A DNA stretch of 64,000 nucleotides from Bacillota bacterium (lineage in GTDB: Bacteria; Bacillota; Limnochordia; Darwinibacteriales; Darwinibacteriaceae). A program made the translations under genes and the position numbers. The stretch covers positions 88,476 to 152,475 of the forward strand of contig DURH01000001.1 of assembly GCA_012837385.1 (NCBI GenBank), given 5' to 3'. Below, piece by piece: positions 32,624 through 43,044 of this stretch (its first letter is position 1; the number at the start of each line of letters is the position of its first letter). Below the pieces are notes generated by a model. That model saw only the letters and a list, made by a program, of their open reading frames with translations, was not told the origin of the DNA and searched no databases.

Positions 32624-33778
32624 ATGAGTGTGGGTATTTCTATTAGGAATGCATTCAAGAAGTTCGGGGAAAATGTGATTATCCCTGACCTCAGCCTCGA
32701 TGTCCAAAAGGGTGAGTTCTTTACTCTCTTGGGGCCATCAGGTTGTGGCAAAACGACTCTGCTCAGGATGATAGCCGGGTTTAACACTATTGATGGCGGT
32801 GAGTTTTATTTTGACGATCGTATGATCAATGATCTCAACCCCGCCAAGCGGAATATCGGTATGGTGTTCCAAAACTACGCGATTTTCCCCCACATGAGCG
32901 TTCGCAAGAACGTGGAGTTTGGTTTGACCAATAGGAACATGTCCAAGACGGAAATCCGCCAAAGGGCAGAGCGGTTCTTGGATCTCATGCAAATTGGGGA
33001 GCTGGCTGATCGTATGCCTAACAGCCTGTCAGGCGGACAGCAGCAGCGGGTAGCCTTGGCCCGAGCGCTGTGCATTGAGCCAGATGTTCTGTTGATGGAC
33101 GAGCCTTTGTCCAACTTAGACGCAAAACTGCGTGTGGAAATGCGCACGGTGATTAAGCATATTCAGCAGACGATCGGGATCACCACTATCTATGTGACCC
33201 ATGACCAAGAGGAGGCCATGGCAGTATCTGATCGCATAGCGGTTATGAACAAGGGTGTAATCCAGCATGTGGGAACTCCTAAGAACATCTATCAGCGCCC
33301 TGCCAACACATTTGTGGCCACCTTTATCGGCCGCAGCAACCTGCTGGAAGGCGAACTGACCATGAAGGATGGCTTGCCTCACCTCAAGTTTGCCAACTAT
33401 GAAGCAGCCATTCCCAATGTGAAGGAAGAATTCAAGACTCCTCAAAAGATCGTCATTTCCATCAGGCCTGAAGAGCTGGTTGTCAGCCGCCGTTCGCAGG
33501 AGGGCTTTAAGGCTGTGATCGAGGACAGCGTCTTCTTGGGCTTAAACACACATTACTTTATCCGCCTAGAAAACGGGACTCAGGTGGAGTCGGTAACTGA
33601 GTCTACCATTGAAAGCATTATTGAACCAGGGACAGAGGTGTCCCTCACAGTGAAGACTGAGAAGGTGAATCTGTTTACTGCAGATGGAACGGTGAACATT
33701 CTCGAAGGTGTTCAAAACGACGTCATCAGCTCCACTAAGGCCGGGGGCAGAGCTCAAAAGCGCCTGGCAGTAGGATAA
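32624..33778 (+). CDS. ABC transporter ATPase, AfuC/FbpC/PotA class
   Basis: A 384-residue ATP-binding subunit with Walker A LLGPSGCGKTTLLRMIAG, VFQNYAIFPHMSV, LSGGQQQRVALARAL, LLMDEPLSNLDAKLR and VTHDQEEAM, then a C-terminal TOBE-type regulatory domain (IRPEELVVSR...). ATG 32624 is 8 bases after AAGGAG. First gene of an ATPase-permease-binding protein operon; relatives move ferric iron, hexose phosphates, phosphonates or polyamines. Confidence 0.9.
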   Translation: MSVGISIRNAFKKFGENVIIPDLSLDVQKGEFFTLLGPSGCGKTTLLRMIAGFNTIDGGEFYFDDRMINDLNPAKRNIGMVFQNYAIFPHMSVRKNVEFGLTNRNMSKTEIRQRAERFLDLMQIGELADRMPNSLSGGQQQRVALARALCIEPDVLLMDEPLSNLDAKLRVEMRTVIKHIQQTIGITTIYVTHDQEEAMAVSDRIAVMNKGVIQHVGTPKNIYQRPANTFVATFIGRSNLLEGELTMKDGLPHLKFANYEAAIPNVKEEFKTPQKIVISIRPEELVVSRRSQEGFKAVIEDSVFLGLNTHYFIRLENGTQVESVTESTIESIIEPGTEVSLTVKTEKVNLFTADGTVNILEGVQNDVISSTKAGGRAQKRLAVG

Positions 33779-33802
33779 TAGCAGGAAGGGAGGTAGAAGA
33801 TC

Positions 33803-35455
33803 ATGGGAGCAAAACGCAGGTTTGATATGTGGACAGTGGTGTCATTGACGCTGCTGGGATTGTTTGCCCTTTTCTTGCTGTACCCGCTGTGGGGCCTGCT
33901 GCGGCAGTCTGTTCTAAACGCTCAGGGCGAGTTCACTCTGGAGTATTTCCAGCGTTTCTTCTCCTATCGTTATTACACGATTACTATCGTTAACAGCCTT
34001 AAGGTGTCGGCGGCCATCACCCTCGTCACACTGATCTTGGGTATCCCCATTTCTTACTTTTATTCCTTTTATCAGCTCAAGGGTGCCAAGGTCCTGTTTG
34101 TGGTGAGCCTGCTCTGTGCCATGTCGGCGCCTTTTATCGGAGCGTACTCCTGGATCCTGCTGCTGGGACGTCAAGGGGTGATCACGAAGTTCTTAGGCGA
34201 CTACTTGGGCATCAATATAGGCAGCATCTACGGCTTTGGTGGCATCTTGTTTGTTCAATCCTTGAAGCTTTTCCCCTTGGTTTTCATCTATATGAATGGT
34301 GCCTTCAAAGATATTGACAACTCGCTGCTAGAGGCTTCCGCCAATATGGGTATAGTTGGCGTGCGGAGACTGTTCCGGGTAATTCTGCAGTTGACCATGC
34401 CCACAATTCTTGCAGCCTCATTGGTTGTGTTCATGAGGGCGTTTGCAGACTTCGGAACTCCCCTCTTGATCGGCGAAGGCTATCGGACCTTCCCGGTTGA
34501 GATTTACAACCAGTACCTGGGAGAACATGGACAAGACTACCGCTTTGCAGCAGCCATCAGTGTGCTGGCCGTTATCATGACCACTGCTGTCTTCTTGCTG
34601 CAGAAGTGGGCAACGAGCAGGTATGATTTCTCCATCAGTGCCATGAACCCAGTGGAGAAGAAGAAGCCTACGGGTATTGGCGGCGTCTTGATGCACCTGT
34701 ATTCCTACATCTTGGTGGGCATCGCCTTCCTGCCGCAGGCGTACATTGTGTACCTGTCCTTCCGGAACTCGTCCGGGGCAGTATTCCTGCCAGGCTTTTC
34801 CCTGGACAACTACCGCATGGCTGCCAACCGGCTGTTAGGTAGGTCCATCAATAACACGGTGTTCTTGGGACTGGGTGCTTTGGCCGTGATCGTTGTGGTG
34901 GCCATGATCATCGCCTACCTGGTAGTGAGGCGCTCCAATGTGCTGAACAACACCATTGACACATTGTCCATGATACCCTACGTCATGCCTGGCTCGGTCA
35001 TCGGTATTGCCTTGGTCATTGCTTTCAGCAATAGGCCCTTTGCCTTGACCGGTACGGCGGCGATCATGATGATTGCCTGGGTAATCCGCCGTATGCCCTA
35101 TACCATCAGGTCCGCCACGGCTACACTGCAGCTGGTGCCCTTGAGTGTTGAGGAAGCAGCTACCAGTTTAGGGGCTTCGAAACCCAAAACCTTCGCCAGA
35201 ATCACCGTGCCCATGATGCGAAACGGTATTCTGTCAGGGGCCATCCTGAGTTGGATTACCATTGTCACTGAGCTGTCCAGTGCCATCATCCTGTACAATA
35301 ACAGAACGATTACTCTGACCATGTCCACCTACGTGGCCATTTCCAGAGGCAACGACGGGTTGGCCGCAGCCTTTGCCGCCATTACCACAGCGGTGACAGC
35401 CATCTCCATCATCATTTACCTCGCGGTGAGCAAGACGGAGGATGTGCAGATCTAA
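33803..35455 (+). CDS. ABC transporter permease with two fused permease domains (AfuB/FbpB class)
   Basis: A 550-residue membrane protein holding two permease units of about six helices each. Coupling loops are DNSLLEASANMGIVGVRRLFRVILQLTMP (first half) and SVEEAATSLGASKPKTFARITVPMM (second half). Single-chain double permeases are characteristic of ferric, hexose-phosphate, 2-aminoethylphosphonate and thiamine importers. Confidence 0.9.
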   Translation: MGAKRRFDMWTVVSLTLLGLFALFLLYPLWGLLRQSVLNAQGEFTLEYFQRFFSYRYYTITIVNSLKVSAAITLVTLILGIPISYFYSFYQLKGAKVLFVVSLLCAMSAPFIGAYSWILLLGRQGVITKFLGDYLGINIGSIYGFGGILFVQSLKLFPLVFIYMNGAFKDIDNSLLEASANMGIVGVRRLFRVILQLTMPTILAASLVVFMRAFADFGTPLLIGEGYRTFPVEIYNQYLGEHGQDYRFAAAISVLAVIMTTAVFLLQKWATSRYDFSISAMNPVEKKKPTGIGGVLMHLYSYILVGIAFLPQAYIVYLSFRNSSGAVFLPGFSLDNYRMAANRLLGRSINNTVFLGLGALAVIVVVAMIIAYLVVRRSNVLNNTIDTLSMIPYVMPGSVIGIALVIAFSNRPFALTGTAAIMMIAWVIRRMPYTIRSATATLQLVPLSVEEAATSLGASKPKTFARITVPMMRNGILSGAILSWITIVTELSSAIILYNNRTITLTMSTYVAISRGNDGLAAAFAAITTAVTAISIIIYLAVSKTEDVQI

Positions 35456-35512
35456 ATCGGTTTTTGCAGCGGGAGCTGTAAAAATAAAAACCAAAGAAAA
35501 GGAGATGTAAAG

Positions 35513-36547
35513 ATGAAGAATCGCCTAGTCTTACTGCTTGCACTTGTCATGTCGCTGTCGCTCTTCGTTTCATCGGTCGCACTCGGGTCTTCAGATTTTT
35601 CCAGTGATCTCGTTCTTTATTCCAGTATGACCGATAACGACCTGAACAACTTGGTAAGCTTGTTCAACAAGAAGTATCCCAACATCCGCATTGAGATCGT
35701 CAATGGTTCTGCTGGCGAACTCACAGCCCGGATCAGAGCTGAGAAGAACAATCCCCAAGGTGACGTAATGTGGGGCGGCCTCAGCAACAGTGACGGAGCA
35801 ATGTATGATGATCTGTTTGAGCACTATCTGTCGCCATATGAAGATGAAATCTATCCAGCCTACAGATCCAACAACGGCTTCTACAACCTCGACCATCTCT
35901 CCACCATCGTGTTCTGCGTGAACACAGATCTGGAGAAAGAGCTGGGCATGAACATCACCAGTTACAAAGACCTCCTCGACCCCAGACTCAAGGGTAAGAT
36001 CGTTATGCCCGATCCTAACTCCTCGTCTTCTGCTTGGAACCATGTCTGCAACATTTTTGCAGTGTTCGGCAATGACACCAAGGAAGCATGGGATTTCATG
36101 GAAGGTCTCCTGAGAAACGACGTAGTCATTTCCACCTCTTCTTCCGTAGCGTTCAAGAGCGTGCACTCCGGTGAATACGTTGTTGGGCTCTCCTATGAAG
36201 ACGGCGCTTCTACCTTGCTCAAATCTGGTGCAACCAACATCAAGATCGTTTACCCAGAAGAGGGTGCTTCCGCTTCCGCTTTCGGCGTTGCTGTAATTAA
36301 GGGCGCCAAGAACGCAGAAGCCGCGAAGTTGATGGTGGATTACCTGATGAGCCCTGAAGGGCAATCCGAACTGGGTACAGCCCTGGGTACACTGCGCTTC
36401 ACCAACTCTAAGGCCAAGTACGACACACCTTATCTGCCAGCAACCGAAGAAATCACTTGGGCAGAGAGAGACGTTGATTGGCTCATCGAGAACAAAGACG
36501 CAGTTCTCAGAAAGTGGAACGATCTCTACATGCGCATTAAATACTAA
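35513..36547 (+). CDS. ABC transporter substrate-binding protein, AfuA/FbpA-like
   Basis: A 344-residue exported protein with signal peptide (LVLLLALVMSLSLFVSSVALG) and the extracellular binding-protein fold of the ferric/AfuA group (DLVLYSSMTDNDLNNLVSLFNKKYPNI, GELTARIRAEKNNPQGDVMWGG, LKGKIVMPDPNSSSSAWNHV, LVDYLMSPEGQSELG). The Tyr pair that binds Fe3+ in FbpA is not obvious. With a DeoR regulator divergent from the operon, a phosphorylated sugar ligand as in AfuA is plausible; this is inference. Confidence 0.83.
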   Translation: MKNRLVLLLALVMSLSLFVSSVALGSSDFSSDLVLYSSMTDNDLNNLVSLFNKKYPNIRIEIVNGSAGELTARIRAEKNNPQGDVMWGGLSNSDGAMYDDLFEHYLSPYEDEIYPAYRSNNGFYNLDHLSTIVFCVNTDLEKELGMNITSYKDLLDPRLKGKIVMPDPNSSSSAWNHVCNIFAVFGNDTKEAWDFMEGLLRNDVVISTSSSVAFKSVHSGEYVVGLSYEDGASTLLKSGATNIKIVYPEEGASASAFGVAVIKGAKNAEAAKLMVDYLMSPEGQSELGTALGTLRFTNSKAKYDTPYLPATEEITWAERDVDWLIENKDAVLRKWNDLYMRIKY

Positions 36548-36562
36548 GCGCGGCAAGGCTTC

Positions 36563-36593
36563 AAGGTGCTGGGTTCAACCCGGCACCTTTTTT
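36563..36593 (+). terminator. Intrinsic terminator of the AfuABC-type operon
   Basis: AAGGTGCTGGGTT/AACCCGGCACCTT stem then T-run. Confidence 0.9.
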
Positions 36594-36707
36594 GATCTGC
36601 CAATGAGCCCCTTCAGGGAAGGTTCTTTCATGATGGCCTCTAAGGTAGAAGGATTTTGCTCAAGCTAAGGGAAGAGTAATCGGAAAACTGATAGATGGAG
36701 GCTGGGT

Positions 36708-37853
36708 ATGGAGATAAGAGGTTACTTGCAGAGAGTTTATCAAGAACTGCACGCCCATCCAGAGCTGTCCCAAGAGGAAGTGCAGACTGCGCAGTATGTG
36801 GAAGCAGAGCTGAGAAGGATGGGCTTTTCCGTATGGACCCAGGTAGGCGGACACGGCGTGGTGGGGGTCTTGGACCTGGGCGGTCCTGGCCTGACCCTAG
36901 CGCTGCGCTGCGATATGGATGCCCTGCCAATTAAGGAAGAAACGGGGGTACCCTTTGCTTCCAGGAATCCTGGAGTGATGCACGCCTGTGGGCATGACAG
37001 CCATATGACAGTTGTGCTTGGCACCTGCCTCTTTGCTGCTCAAAACAAAGAGGAGTTAAAAGGGCGACTGGTAGCCGTCTTTCAGCCCGCCGAGGAAACG
37101 GTGGGCGGTGCCCAGGGTATGATTGAGGACGGACTTTTTGACCAGTTCCCGCCTGATCGCTTAGTGGGCGTTCACAACTTGCCCAGTTTGCCTGTTGGCT
37201 GCTTGGGCCTCCAGGCTGGCCCCATTACTGCCAATGCAGATAGTTTCAGGGCTGTTTTCCATGGAGCTGGTGGCCACGGCGCCCTGCCGCACCGCACCAA
37301 GGATGCCATCGCCATGGCAGCCGCTGGGGTGCAGAATGCCTTTGCAGTGACGCAGCGTCGCACCGAAGCCAACTATCCCCAGGTGCTCTCCTTTGGCATC
37401 ATTCAAGGGGGGACCAGCTTCAACATTATCCCGGAGAAAGTGGTGCTGGAAGGGACGGTGCGTACTGTACGCAACGAGGATCAGGAGCAGATGATCAGCC
37501 TTTTGCACCAAGCCTTTGGATCCGCGGCGGGCCTCTACGGCGGAACGTACGAGCTGGAGTACAGTAAGGGTGTTCCAGCAGTGGTCAATGACGAACAGGT
37601 TGTGCGAGAACTGGCCCAGTTCTTTGCCTCCCAGATCCCTGAGATTAAAGTGGTTTCAGAGGGCTTAGCCAGCCTGATTGGGGAAGATGTCTCCCTATTC
37701 TTACAGCAAGTGCCTGGTGTTCTGCTCTATATTGGGTCGGGGCAGGAAGGTGCAGTCAATGAGCTGCATAATCCCCGCTTTGTGGTACCCCAGGAGTGTC
37801 TAAACACTGGATGGAAAGCCTTAACGAGCATTGTAAAGGGATACTTAGGATGA
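36708..37853 (+). CDS. M20-family amidohydrolase (N-acyl amino acid hydrolase type)
   Basis: A 381-residue metallopeptidase-fold enzyme of the hippurate/IAA-amino acid hydrolase group. Visible metal-site motifs are HAHPELSQEE (15-24), RCDMDALPI, MHACGHDSHM, and QPAEETVGGAQGMIEDGLF; the dimerisation domain has GGHGALPHRTKDAI. It removes an acyl group from an N-acyl amino acid or similar; the substrate is unknown (N-acetyl-diaminopimelate deacetylase is a possible relative). Own transcript between two terminator/convergent boundaries. Confidence 0.88.
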   Translation: MEIRGYLQRVYQELHAHPELSQEEVQTAQYVEAELRRMGFSVWTQVGGHGVVGVLDLGGPGLTLALRCDMDALPIKEETGVPFASRNPGVMHACGHDSHMTVVLGTCLFAAQNKEELKGRLVAVFQPAEETVGGAQGMIEDGLFDQFPPDRLVGVHNLPSLPVGCLGLQAGPITANADSFRAVFHGAGGHGALPHRTKDAIAMAAAGVQNAFAVTQRRTEANYPQVLSFGIIQGGTSFNIIPEKVVLEGTVRTVRNEDQEQMISLLHQAFGSAAGLYGGTYELEYSKGVPAVVNDEQVVRELAQFFASQIPEIKVVSEGLASLIGEDVSLFLQQVPGVLLYIGSGQEGAVNELHNPRFVVPQECLNTGWKALTSIVKGYLG

Positions 37854-37880
37854 CGGGGCGAGGCAGATCAGGCGCGGCTG

Positions 37881-38684
37881 CTAATCAGCCGCGTTGATCA
37901 CCACCAGGTTACCTGACTCGTAGCGCTGTAGGCCTCGGTAAAACACAAAACGGGCCAGGAGCGAAATGCTCAGCGCGAAAAAGGCCATAAGGGCCGCATG
38001 GGCCAAGGTAAACTCACTGAGGATTCTCACTGGCAGATAGGAAACGAAGCCCGCGGGAATCAGGGTATACAGCACAAGGCGGGTGACGGCTGAGAAAATC
38101 CCTTCTGGGTACAGGGAAAAGGAGAGCAGGGCTTCCGTTAACTGGGAAGCCAGCCCAACACTGTTTCCCAACCAGAAACTCAATGAATGGGCGAGCACGG
38201 AAAAACTGGTGGACACGAACCCACCCGCCAAGCAGAGAGCCAGAAAACCCAGCATCATACTTGGGGAAGGAGAAGCGGCCATGATGAAGATGGTCAGGGC
38301 AAAGGCCAGATCTCCCCAGGCTGCCGCTGAGGAGCGGGATACCAGAACATGGAACAGCACTGGCCTGGGCATGGTCAGGTAGAAATCCAGCCGACCTTCC
38401 GCGATGGTGGAGCTTAACGAAAAGGATCCGGCAAAGAACAGGGCTTGGAAGGCGTACGCGCCCGCGGCCAGGGCATACAAGAGCAGGATCTGCTGAAAAC
38501 TCCAGCCATTTAGGGAGTCAATTTTCGTAAACAGCACCCACCAGAAAAAGAGCAGCATGAGGTTGTTGAGGAACATAAAGATGATCTGGCTGATAAAGGC
38601 ACCGCGGTACTCCATGGCTGACTGGAGATTGGCGGAGAAGTACTGTAATAGGAATCTGACTGTTCGCTTAACCTCCATGAACAT
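37881..38684 (-). CDS. ABC-2 type exporter permease (DUF990-like), second subunit
   Basis: A 267-residue protein with six hydrophobic helices of the ABC-2 class. It resembles the two-permease exporters in which a DrrA-like ATPase is followed by two membrane proteins (FQALFFAGSFSLSSTIAEGRLDFYLTMPRPVLFHVL is the recognisable conserved stretch). Start at 38684 overlaps the first permease gene by 17 bases; ATG 38678 is an alternative. Substrate unknown. Confidence 0.78.
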   Translation of the reverse strand: MFMEVKRTVRFLLQYFSANLQSAMEYRGAFISQIIFMFLNNLMLLFFWWVLFTKIDSLNGWSFQQILLLYALAAGAYAFQALFFAGSFSLSSTIAEGRLDFYLTMPRPVLFHVLVSRSSAAAWGDLAFALTIFIMAASPSPSMMLGFLALCLAGGFVSTSFSVLAHSLSFWLGNSVGLASQLTEALLSFSLYPEGIFSAVTRLVLYTLIPAGFVSYLPVRILSEFTLAHAALMAFFALSISLLARFVFYRGLQRYESGNLVVINAAD

Positions 38685-39468
38685 GTACTTGACGCACCCC
38701 TTTCCTGAACAGGGCAGAAACCAAGAGCGAGAGCAGCAAGGCCCACACGATCTGGCCCCCTAGCATCTGCCAGAGAAAGCCGTATTCGAAGTTCACAATC
38801 AACCGGGCAGGAGCCGAAACACCGTAGCGCAGGGGCAGCAGGTAGGATATAAACCTAAGGCCCGCTGGATACGCTTCTACCGGTACAAACAATCCACCGA
38901 AGATAAAGACCAGCTTGTTGAAGATCCAGAAAAAGGGCCTGTTGTCTTCCAGCCAGAAGGCCAGTAAGGCCAGGGAAAAGTTCATGAGAAAGTTGATGGC
39001 GACTGCTAAGGCCAAACCCAGGATCATCCAGCCGAGCTTATCCCACTCCACGGCCAAAGACCCCATGGTGAGATAGGCAAAGGCTGCCCCAACTAGCAGG
39101 TTGGTGAGGAGGCGGACCAAAAACTCGCCACAGTGTACAGCTAAGTAGTAGAGAATGTAGGAATAAGGGCGGCTCAGCTTATAGGCTAGGTCGCCACTTT
39201 TCACATCATTGCTCACTGTCCGATGGGTTGCCGGGGTGGAGAGGGTGATTACTTCGGTGAACACCATGTACCAGAGCATGCCAGTGGCGTTCAGGCCGGC
39301 GATCTGACCTCCTCCCAGAACCGTTTTCCACAGTTGGGAGAAAATGAACAGAATCAGGATGAGGAACATGCTGCTGGTGAAGTGATCAGCTAGATAGACC
39401 ACTCTATTGGTTAAGCTGATTTCAGCAATTCGAAGGTATTTGCCCAGAGAGCCTCTAACCAGCTGCAT
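38668..39468 (-). CDS. ABC-2 type exporter permease, first subunit
   Basis: A 266-residue, six-helix membrane protein of the same exporter. Conserved stretch VSNDVKSGDLAYKLSRPYSYILYYLA parallels the second permease (GRLDFYLTMPRPVLFHVL). ATG 39468 lies 8 bases after GGAAGG and overlaps the ATPase stop by 14 bases. Confidence 0.78.
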   Translation of the reverse strand: MQLVRGSLGKYLRIAEISLTNRVVYLADHFTSSMFLILILFIFSQLWKTVLGGGQIAGLNATGMLWYMVFTEVITLSTPATHRTVSNDVKSGDLAYKLSRPYSYILYYLAVHCGEFLVRLLTNLLVGAAFAYLTMGSLAVEWDKLGWMILGLALAVAINFLMNFSLALLAFWLEDNRPFFWIFNKLVFIFGGLFVPVEAYPAGLRFISYLLPLRYGVSAPARLIVNFEYGFLWQMLGGQIVWALLLSLLVSALFRKGVRQVHVHGG

Positions 39469-40462
39469 CCTGATCACCTTCCTGTACGGGACGTGCGTAG
39501 ATATCCCGGATGATTACTTCCATGGCAGGTTCTTCCACGCTGATATCCTCAGCCTTCACTTGGGCGAAGAGTTCTGTAAGGACACTTTCCACGGCAGTGA
39601 GTTTAGTGTTCATCCGGAATTTGACGCCTTTCTCCGTATGTTTCAGGATTTCCACATTGGTGAGGGAAAGGCTGGGACAGGGTGCCCCAAATTTGACGTT
39701 TACCAGCTTCGTGGTGAGGTAGTTATGCCGCAGATGAGAGGTCGTTGTATCCAGGATGATTTCGCCATGGTTGACCACGATCACGCGCCTGCAGAGCTGT
39801 TCAATGTCCCCAGCGTCATGGGAGGTGAGGAAAATCGTGGTTTTCTCTTCTTCATTGAGCCGCTTGATCAGTTCACGGATCTTCAGTTTGGCCACCACAT
39901 CCAGGCCGATAGTGGGTTCATCCAGAAAGATTACCTTAGGTTTGTGCAGCATACTAGCCGCGATTTCGCAGCGCATGCGCTGCCCCAGGGAGAGCTTTCT
40001 CACCGGGGTCTTGATGAACTCCTCCAGCTCAAATAACTCCACCAACCGATGGAGCCGTTCTTTGTAGACCCTGGTGTCGATCTCGTAAATGCTCGCCAGC
40101 AGGCGGAAGCTGTCCAGAGCAGGAAGGTGGTACCACAGCTGGGATTTCTGGCCAAAGACCGAGCCTATGTTGTAGGCAAGCTGGCGGCGAGCTTCCCATG
40201 GTACCAGCCCCAGAACCTGAGCGCTGCCCCCTGTGGGGTTGAGGATTCCCGTGAGCATTTTGATTGTTGTGCTCTTTCCAGCGCCATTCGGTCCGATGAA
40301 CGCCAACAGCTCTCCCTCTTCCACCTGGAAGCTGATTCCTTTCACCGCAGTCACTTCACTGTAGGTTGGGCGCAGCACAGCCTGCAAACTGCCCCACAAT
40401 CCTGGCTCCTTAGATTTGGTGCGAAACACTTTGCACAGGCCATCAACCTCGATCACCGCCAA
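39455..40462 (-). CDS. ABC-2 type exporter ATPase (DrrA-like)
   Basis: A 335-residue ATPase with Walker A FIGPNGAGKSTTIKMLTG, a VFGQKSQLWYHLPALDSF Q-loop region, signature LSLGQRMRCEIAASML, Walker B VIFLDEPTIGLD and LTSHDAGDIEQLC, plus a C-terminal extension typical of DrrA/NatA-like exporters. TTG 40462, 7 bases after GGAGGG, is the likely start. Heads a three-gene leftward operon with overlapping ends. Confidence 0.9.
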   Translation of the reverse strand: MAVIEVDGLCKVFRTKSKEPGLWGSLQAVLRPTYSEVTAVKGISFQVEEGELLAFIGPNGAGKSTTIKMLTGILNPTGGSAQVLGLVPWEARRQLAYNIGSVFGQKSQLWYHLPALDSFRLLASIYEIDTRVYKERLHRLVELFELEEFIKTPVRKLSLGQRMRCEIAASMLHKPKVIFLDEPTIGLDVVAKLKIRELIKRLNEEEKTTIFLTSHDAGDIEQLCRRVIVVNHGEIILDTTTSHLRHNYLTTKLVNVKFGAPCPSLSLTNVEILKHTEKGVKFRMNTKLTAVESVLTELFAQVKAEDISVEEPAMEVIIRDIYARPVQEGDQDAAG

Positions 40463-40638
40463 GGCGGAACCCTCCTCACGTGAATATTTGCACAAGCATA
40501 CCACTGTCTTTATGCAGTGTCAAGGTGGATTCTTGCTGAAACTTTCAGGACAGGCTAAGTGGTCAGTGCCGCGTTCAGGCTGTGGGGGAAAAATTTACAT
40601 TCTGGGAAAAAAAGGATTCGCCTGGCTGGCTGTCACTG

Positions 40639-40647
40639 TGATACAAT
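40639..40647 (+). promoter_or_regulatory. Extended -10 promoter element of pyrG
   Basis: TGATACAAT inside CACTGTGATACAAT, 56 bases before the GTG start; no clear -35, consistent with an extended -10 promoter. Confidence 0.5.
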
Positions 40648-40702
40648 TTTTGGCAGAAAAGTTGCAGGGAACGATGTTTCAGCATGAAAAGGGGGGCTTG
40701 TA

Positions 40703-42313
40703 GTGACAAGTAGAACGAAGTTCATCTTTATCACAGGCGGTGTTGTATCTGGGCTGGGCAAGGGGATTACCGCGGCCAGCCTAGGTCGTTTGCTCAAGCA
40801 GAGGGGTCTGAAAGTTGCAGCCCAAAAACTCGATCCGTATATGAACGTAGATCCTGGAACCATGAGCCCCTTTGAACACGGGGAAGTATTTGTAACCGAT
40901 GACGGTGCAGAAACCGATTTGGACCTAGGTCACTATGAGCGCTTCATGGACGAAGATCTTACCAAGTTCTCCAACCTCACATCTGGCCGAGTCTATTGGA
41001 ATGTACTCAACCGCGAGCGGCAGGGAGGGTATCTAGGCAAAACGGTTCAGGCCATCCCCCATATTACCGGTGAAATCATGGATTTCATCTATAGTGCTGC
41101 TGACAAAAGCCAAGCTGATGTACTCATTACCGAGATCGGGGGCACCGTGGGTGATATTGAGAGCCAGCCCTTCTTAGAGGCCATTCGCCAGGTCTCCCTG
41201 GAGATTGGCCAGGAGCATTGTCTTTTTATCCATGTCACCTTGGTCCCGTTCCTAAAGTGGGCAGGAGAGCATAAATCCAAGCCCACTCAGCACTCAGTGA
41301 AAGAGCTGCGTTCCATGGGTATTTCCCCCAGGATTATCGTGGCCCGCACTGATGAGCCCCTAGATGAGCAGATTAAGGCCAAAATCGCTTTGTTCTGCAA
41401 TGTCCAGCCGGACTGCGTCGTTGAAAATCGCACCCTATCCTGCCTCTATGAAGCGCCGCTTATGCTGCACCAAAATGGGTTGGATACAGTGGTATGCCGG
41501 GAGTTGGGTTTGGAGGCAGAGCAGCCCGATCTGCGGGAGTGGGAGCAGATGGTGGAGAGAATTCGGAAGCGATCAAACGAAGTTGTCATCGGCATCGTGG
41601 GCAAATATGTGAAGCTGCCCGATGCCTATCTGTCCATCATTGAAAGCCTCAATCATGCAGGATTCGATGCTGGGGTTAATGTGTGCATAAGGTGGATAGA
41701 CAGCGAAGAGGTGACCGAGCATACAGCCCACGAGCAGCTCGCTGGAATTGACGGTATGATCGTCCCTGGTGGATTTGGGGAACGGGGCATAGAAGGAAAG
41801 ATCATCGCCTGCCGCTATGCCCGGGAGCACGGCATTCCCTTCCTAGGCATCTGCCTGGGCATGCAGTGTGCTGTGATCGAGTTTGCCCGCCATGTGTGCG
41901 GGTTCGCCGGGGCCCACTCCGCTGAGTTTGATGAGAGTTCGCCGCACCGGGTTATCGATCTTATGGAAGACCAGATCGGCATAACTGATCTGGGGGGGAC
42001 GATGCGCCTGGGCGCCTATCCCTGCCAGGTTAGGGAAGATACTCTGCTGAAGACACTCTACGGTGTTGAGCAGATCAGTGAAAGGCACAGGCACAGATAT
42101 GAAGTGAATAACGCCTATCGGGAGATCTTGGCCCAAAATGGACTGGTGCTCAGTGGAACCTCTCCTGACCACAGCTTGGTGGAGGCGGTGGAACTGCCTG
42201 GACACCGTTTCTTCGTTGGAGTGCAGTACCATCCCGAGTTTAAGAGTCGTCCCAATCGGCCGCATCCCTTGTTTGTAGGACTGGTGAGGGCTTCTTTGGA
42301 GGGCAGGCAATGA
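40703..42313 (+). CDS. pyrG: CTP synthase
   Basis: A 536-residue glutamine-dependent amidotransferase making CTP from UTP. N-terminal synthetase domain starts [35 protein letters not shown] and [11 protein letters not shown] are present. C-terminal glutaminase has the nucleophile in FLGICLGMQ and the HPEF motif. Length and motifs are standard. GTG start after GGGGGG. Overlaps nadE by 4 bases. Confidence 0.98.
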   Translation: MTSRTKFIFITGGVVSGLGKGITAASLGRLLKQRGLKVAAQKLDPYMNVDPGTMSPFEHGEVFVTDDGAETDLDLGHYERFMDEDLTKFSNLTSGRVYWNVLNRERQGGYLGKTVQAIPHITGEIMDFIYSAADKSQADVLITEIGGTVGDIESQPFLEAIRQVSLEIGQEHCLFIHVTLVPFLKWAGEHKSKPTQHSVKELRSMGISPRIIVARTDEPLDEQIKAKIALFCNVQPDCVVENRTLSCLYEAPLMLHQNGLDTVVCRELGLEAEQPDLREWEQMVERIRKRSNEVVIGIVGKYVKLPDAYLSIIESLNHAGFDAGVNVCIRWIDSEEVTEHTAHEQLAGIDGMIVPGGFGERGIEGKIIACRYAREHGIPFLGICLGMQCAVIEFARHVCGFAGAHSAEFDESSPHRVIDLMEDQIGITDLGGTMRLGAYPCQVREDTLLKTLYGVEQISERHRHRYEVNNAYREILAQNGLVLSGTSPDHSLVEAVELPGHRFFVGVQYHPEFKSRPNRPHPLFVGLVRASLEGRQ

Positions 42314-43044
42314 GAGACTACGAAGTGGAACTGAGGAACAGAGTGCAGTTTATTAGGGACTGTTTGGAAGCCGCATCTGCCCAGGGCATTGTGTACGGAA
42401 ACAGCGGCGGCAAAGACAGCGCCTTAGTTGGTATTCTCTGCAAAAAGGCTTGTGAAAACACGGTGGGGTTGATTATGCCCTGCCGGTCACGGCGCAGTTA
42501 CCACCAGGATCGCAGGGATGCGGAAGCATTTGCCCAGCAGTTCGGCATTGCAGCCAGGGTGGTGGATCTCGGGAAGGTGCTGGACGAACTGGAGACCGCG
42601 GTAGGAAATGTAACATCCCTCACCGATCTGGGCGTGGCCAATATGGCGCCGCGTCTGAGGATGACCACGCTCTATGCCGTGGCGGCCAGTGAGAACCGGC
42701 TGGTGGCCGGTACAGGTAACAGGAGTGAGGGCTACATGGGCTATTTCACCAAATGGGGCGATGGTGCCTATGATTTCAACCCCATTGGAGATCTGACTGT
42801 CACTGAGGTTTATGAATTCCTGCGGTTTCTAGGGGCTCCAGCCTCAATTCTGGAGAAAGCTCCTTCCGCCGGCTTGTTCGATGGCCAAACAGATGAAGGG
42901 GAAATGGGTGTATCCTATCAGAGCATTGACGCCTTTTTGGCTGGTGCTGCCATCAGCAGTGCTGAACAGTCTGTTATCGAAAAGTACCACCAGGCAACTG
43001 AGCACAAACGACGTCTGCCGCTGGTCTATGGAGGGCGAGCATGA
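42310..43044 (+). CDS. nadE: NAD+ synthase, ammonia-dependent
   Basis: A 244-residue N-type ATP pyrophosphatase with PP-loop [12 protein letters not shown] (31-42) and [51 protein letters not shown] split over the active site. No glutaminase domain, so it uses ammonia. Converts deamido-NAD to NAD. ATGA overlaps on both sides tie it to pyrG and dapL. Confidence 0.95.
   Translation: MRDYEVELRNRVQFIRDCLEAASAQGIVYGNSGGKDSALVGILCKKACENTVGLIMPCRSRRSYHQDRRDAEAFAQQFGIAARVVDLGKVLDELETAVGNVTSLTDLGVANMAPRLRMTTLYAVAASENRLVAGTGNRSEGYMGYFTKWGDGAYDFNPIGDLTVTEVYEFLRFLGAPASILEKAPSAGLFDGQTDEGEMGVSYQSIDAFLAGAAISSAEQSVIEKYHQATEHKRRLPLVYGGRA

Noticed and set aside
35591..36556. Long minus-strand open frame opposite the AfuA-like gene (similar ones at 985-1575, 16591-17481, 48716-49837)
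   Set aside because: They mirror codon structure of strong genes on the other strand and encode no recognisable domains.
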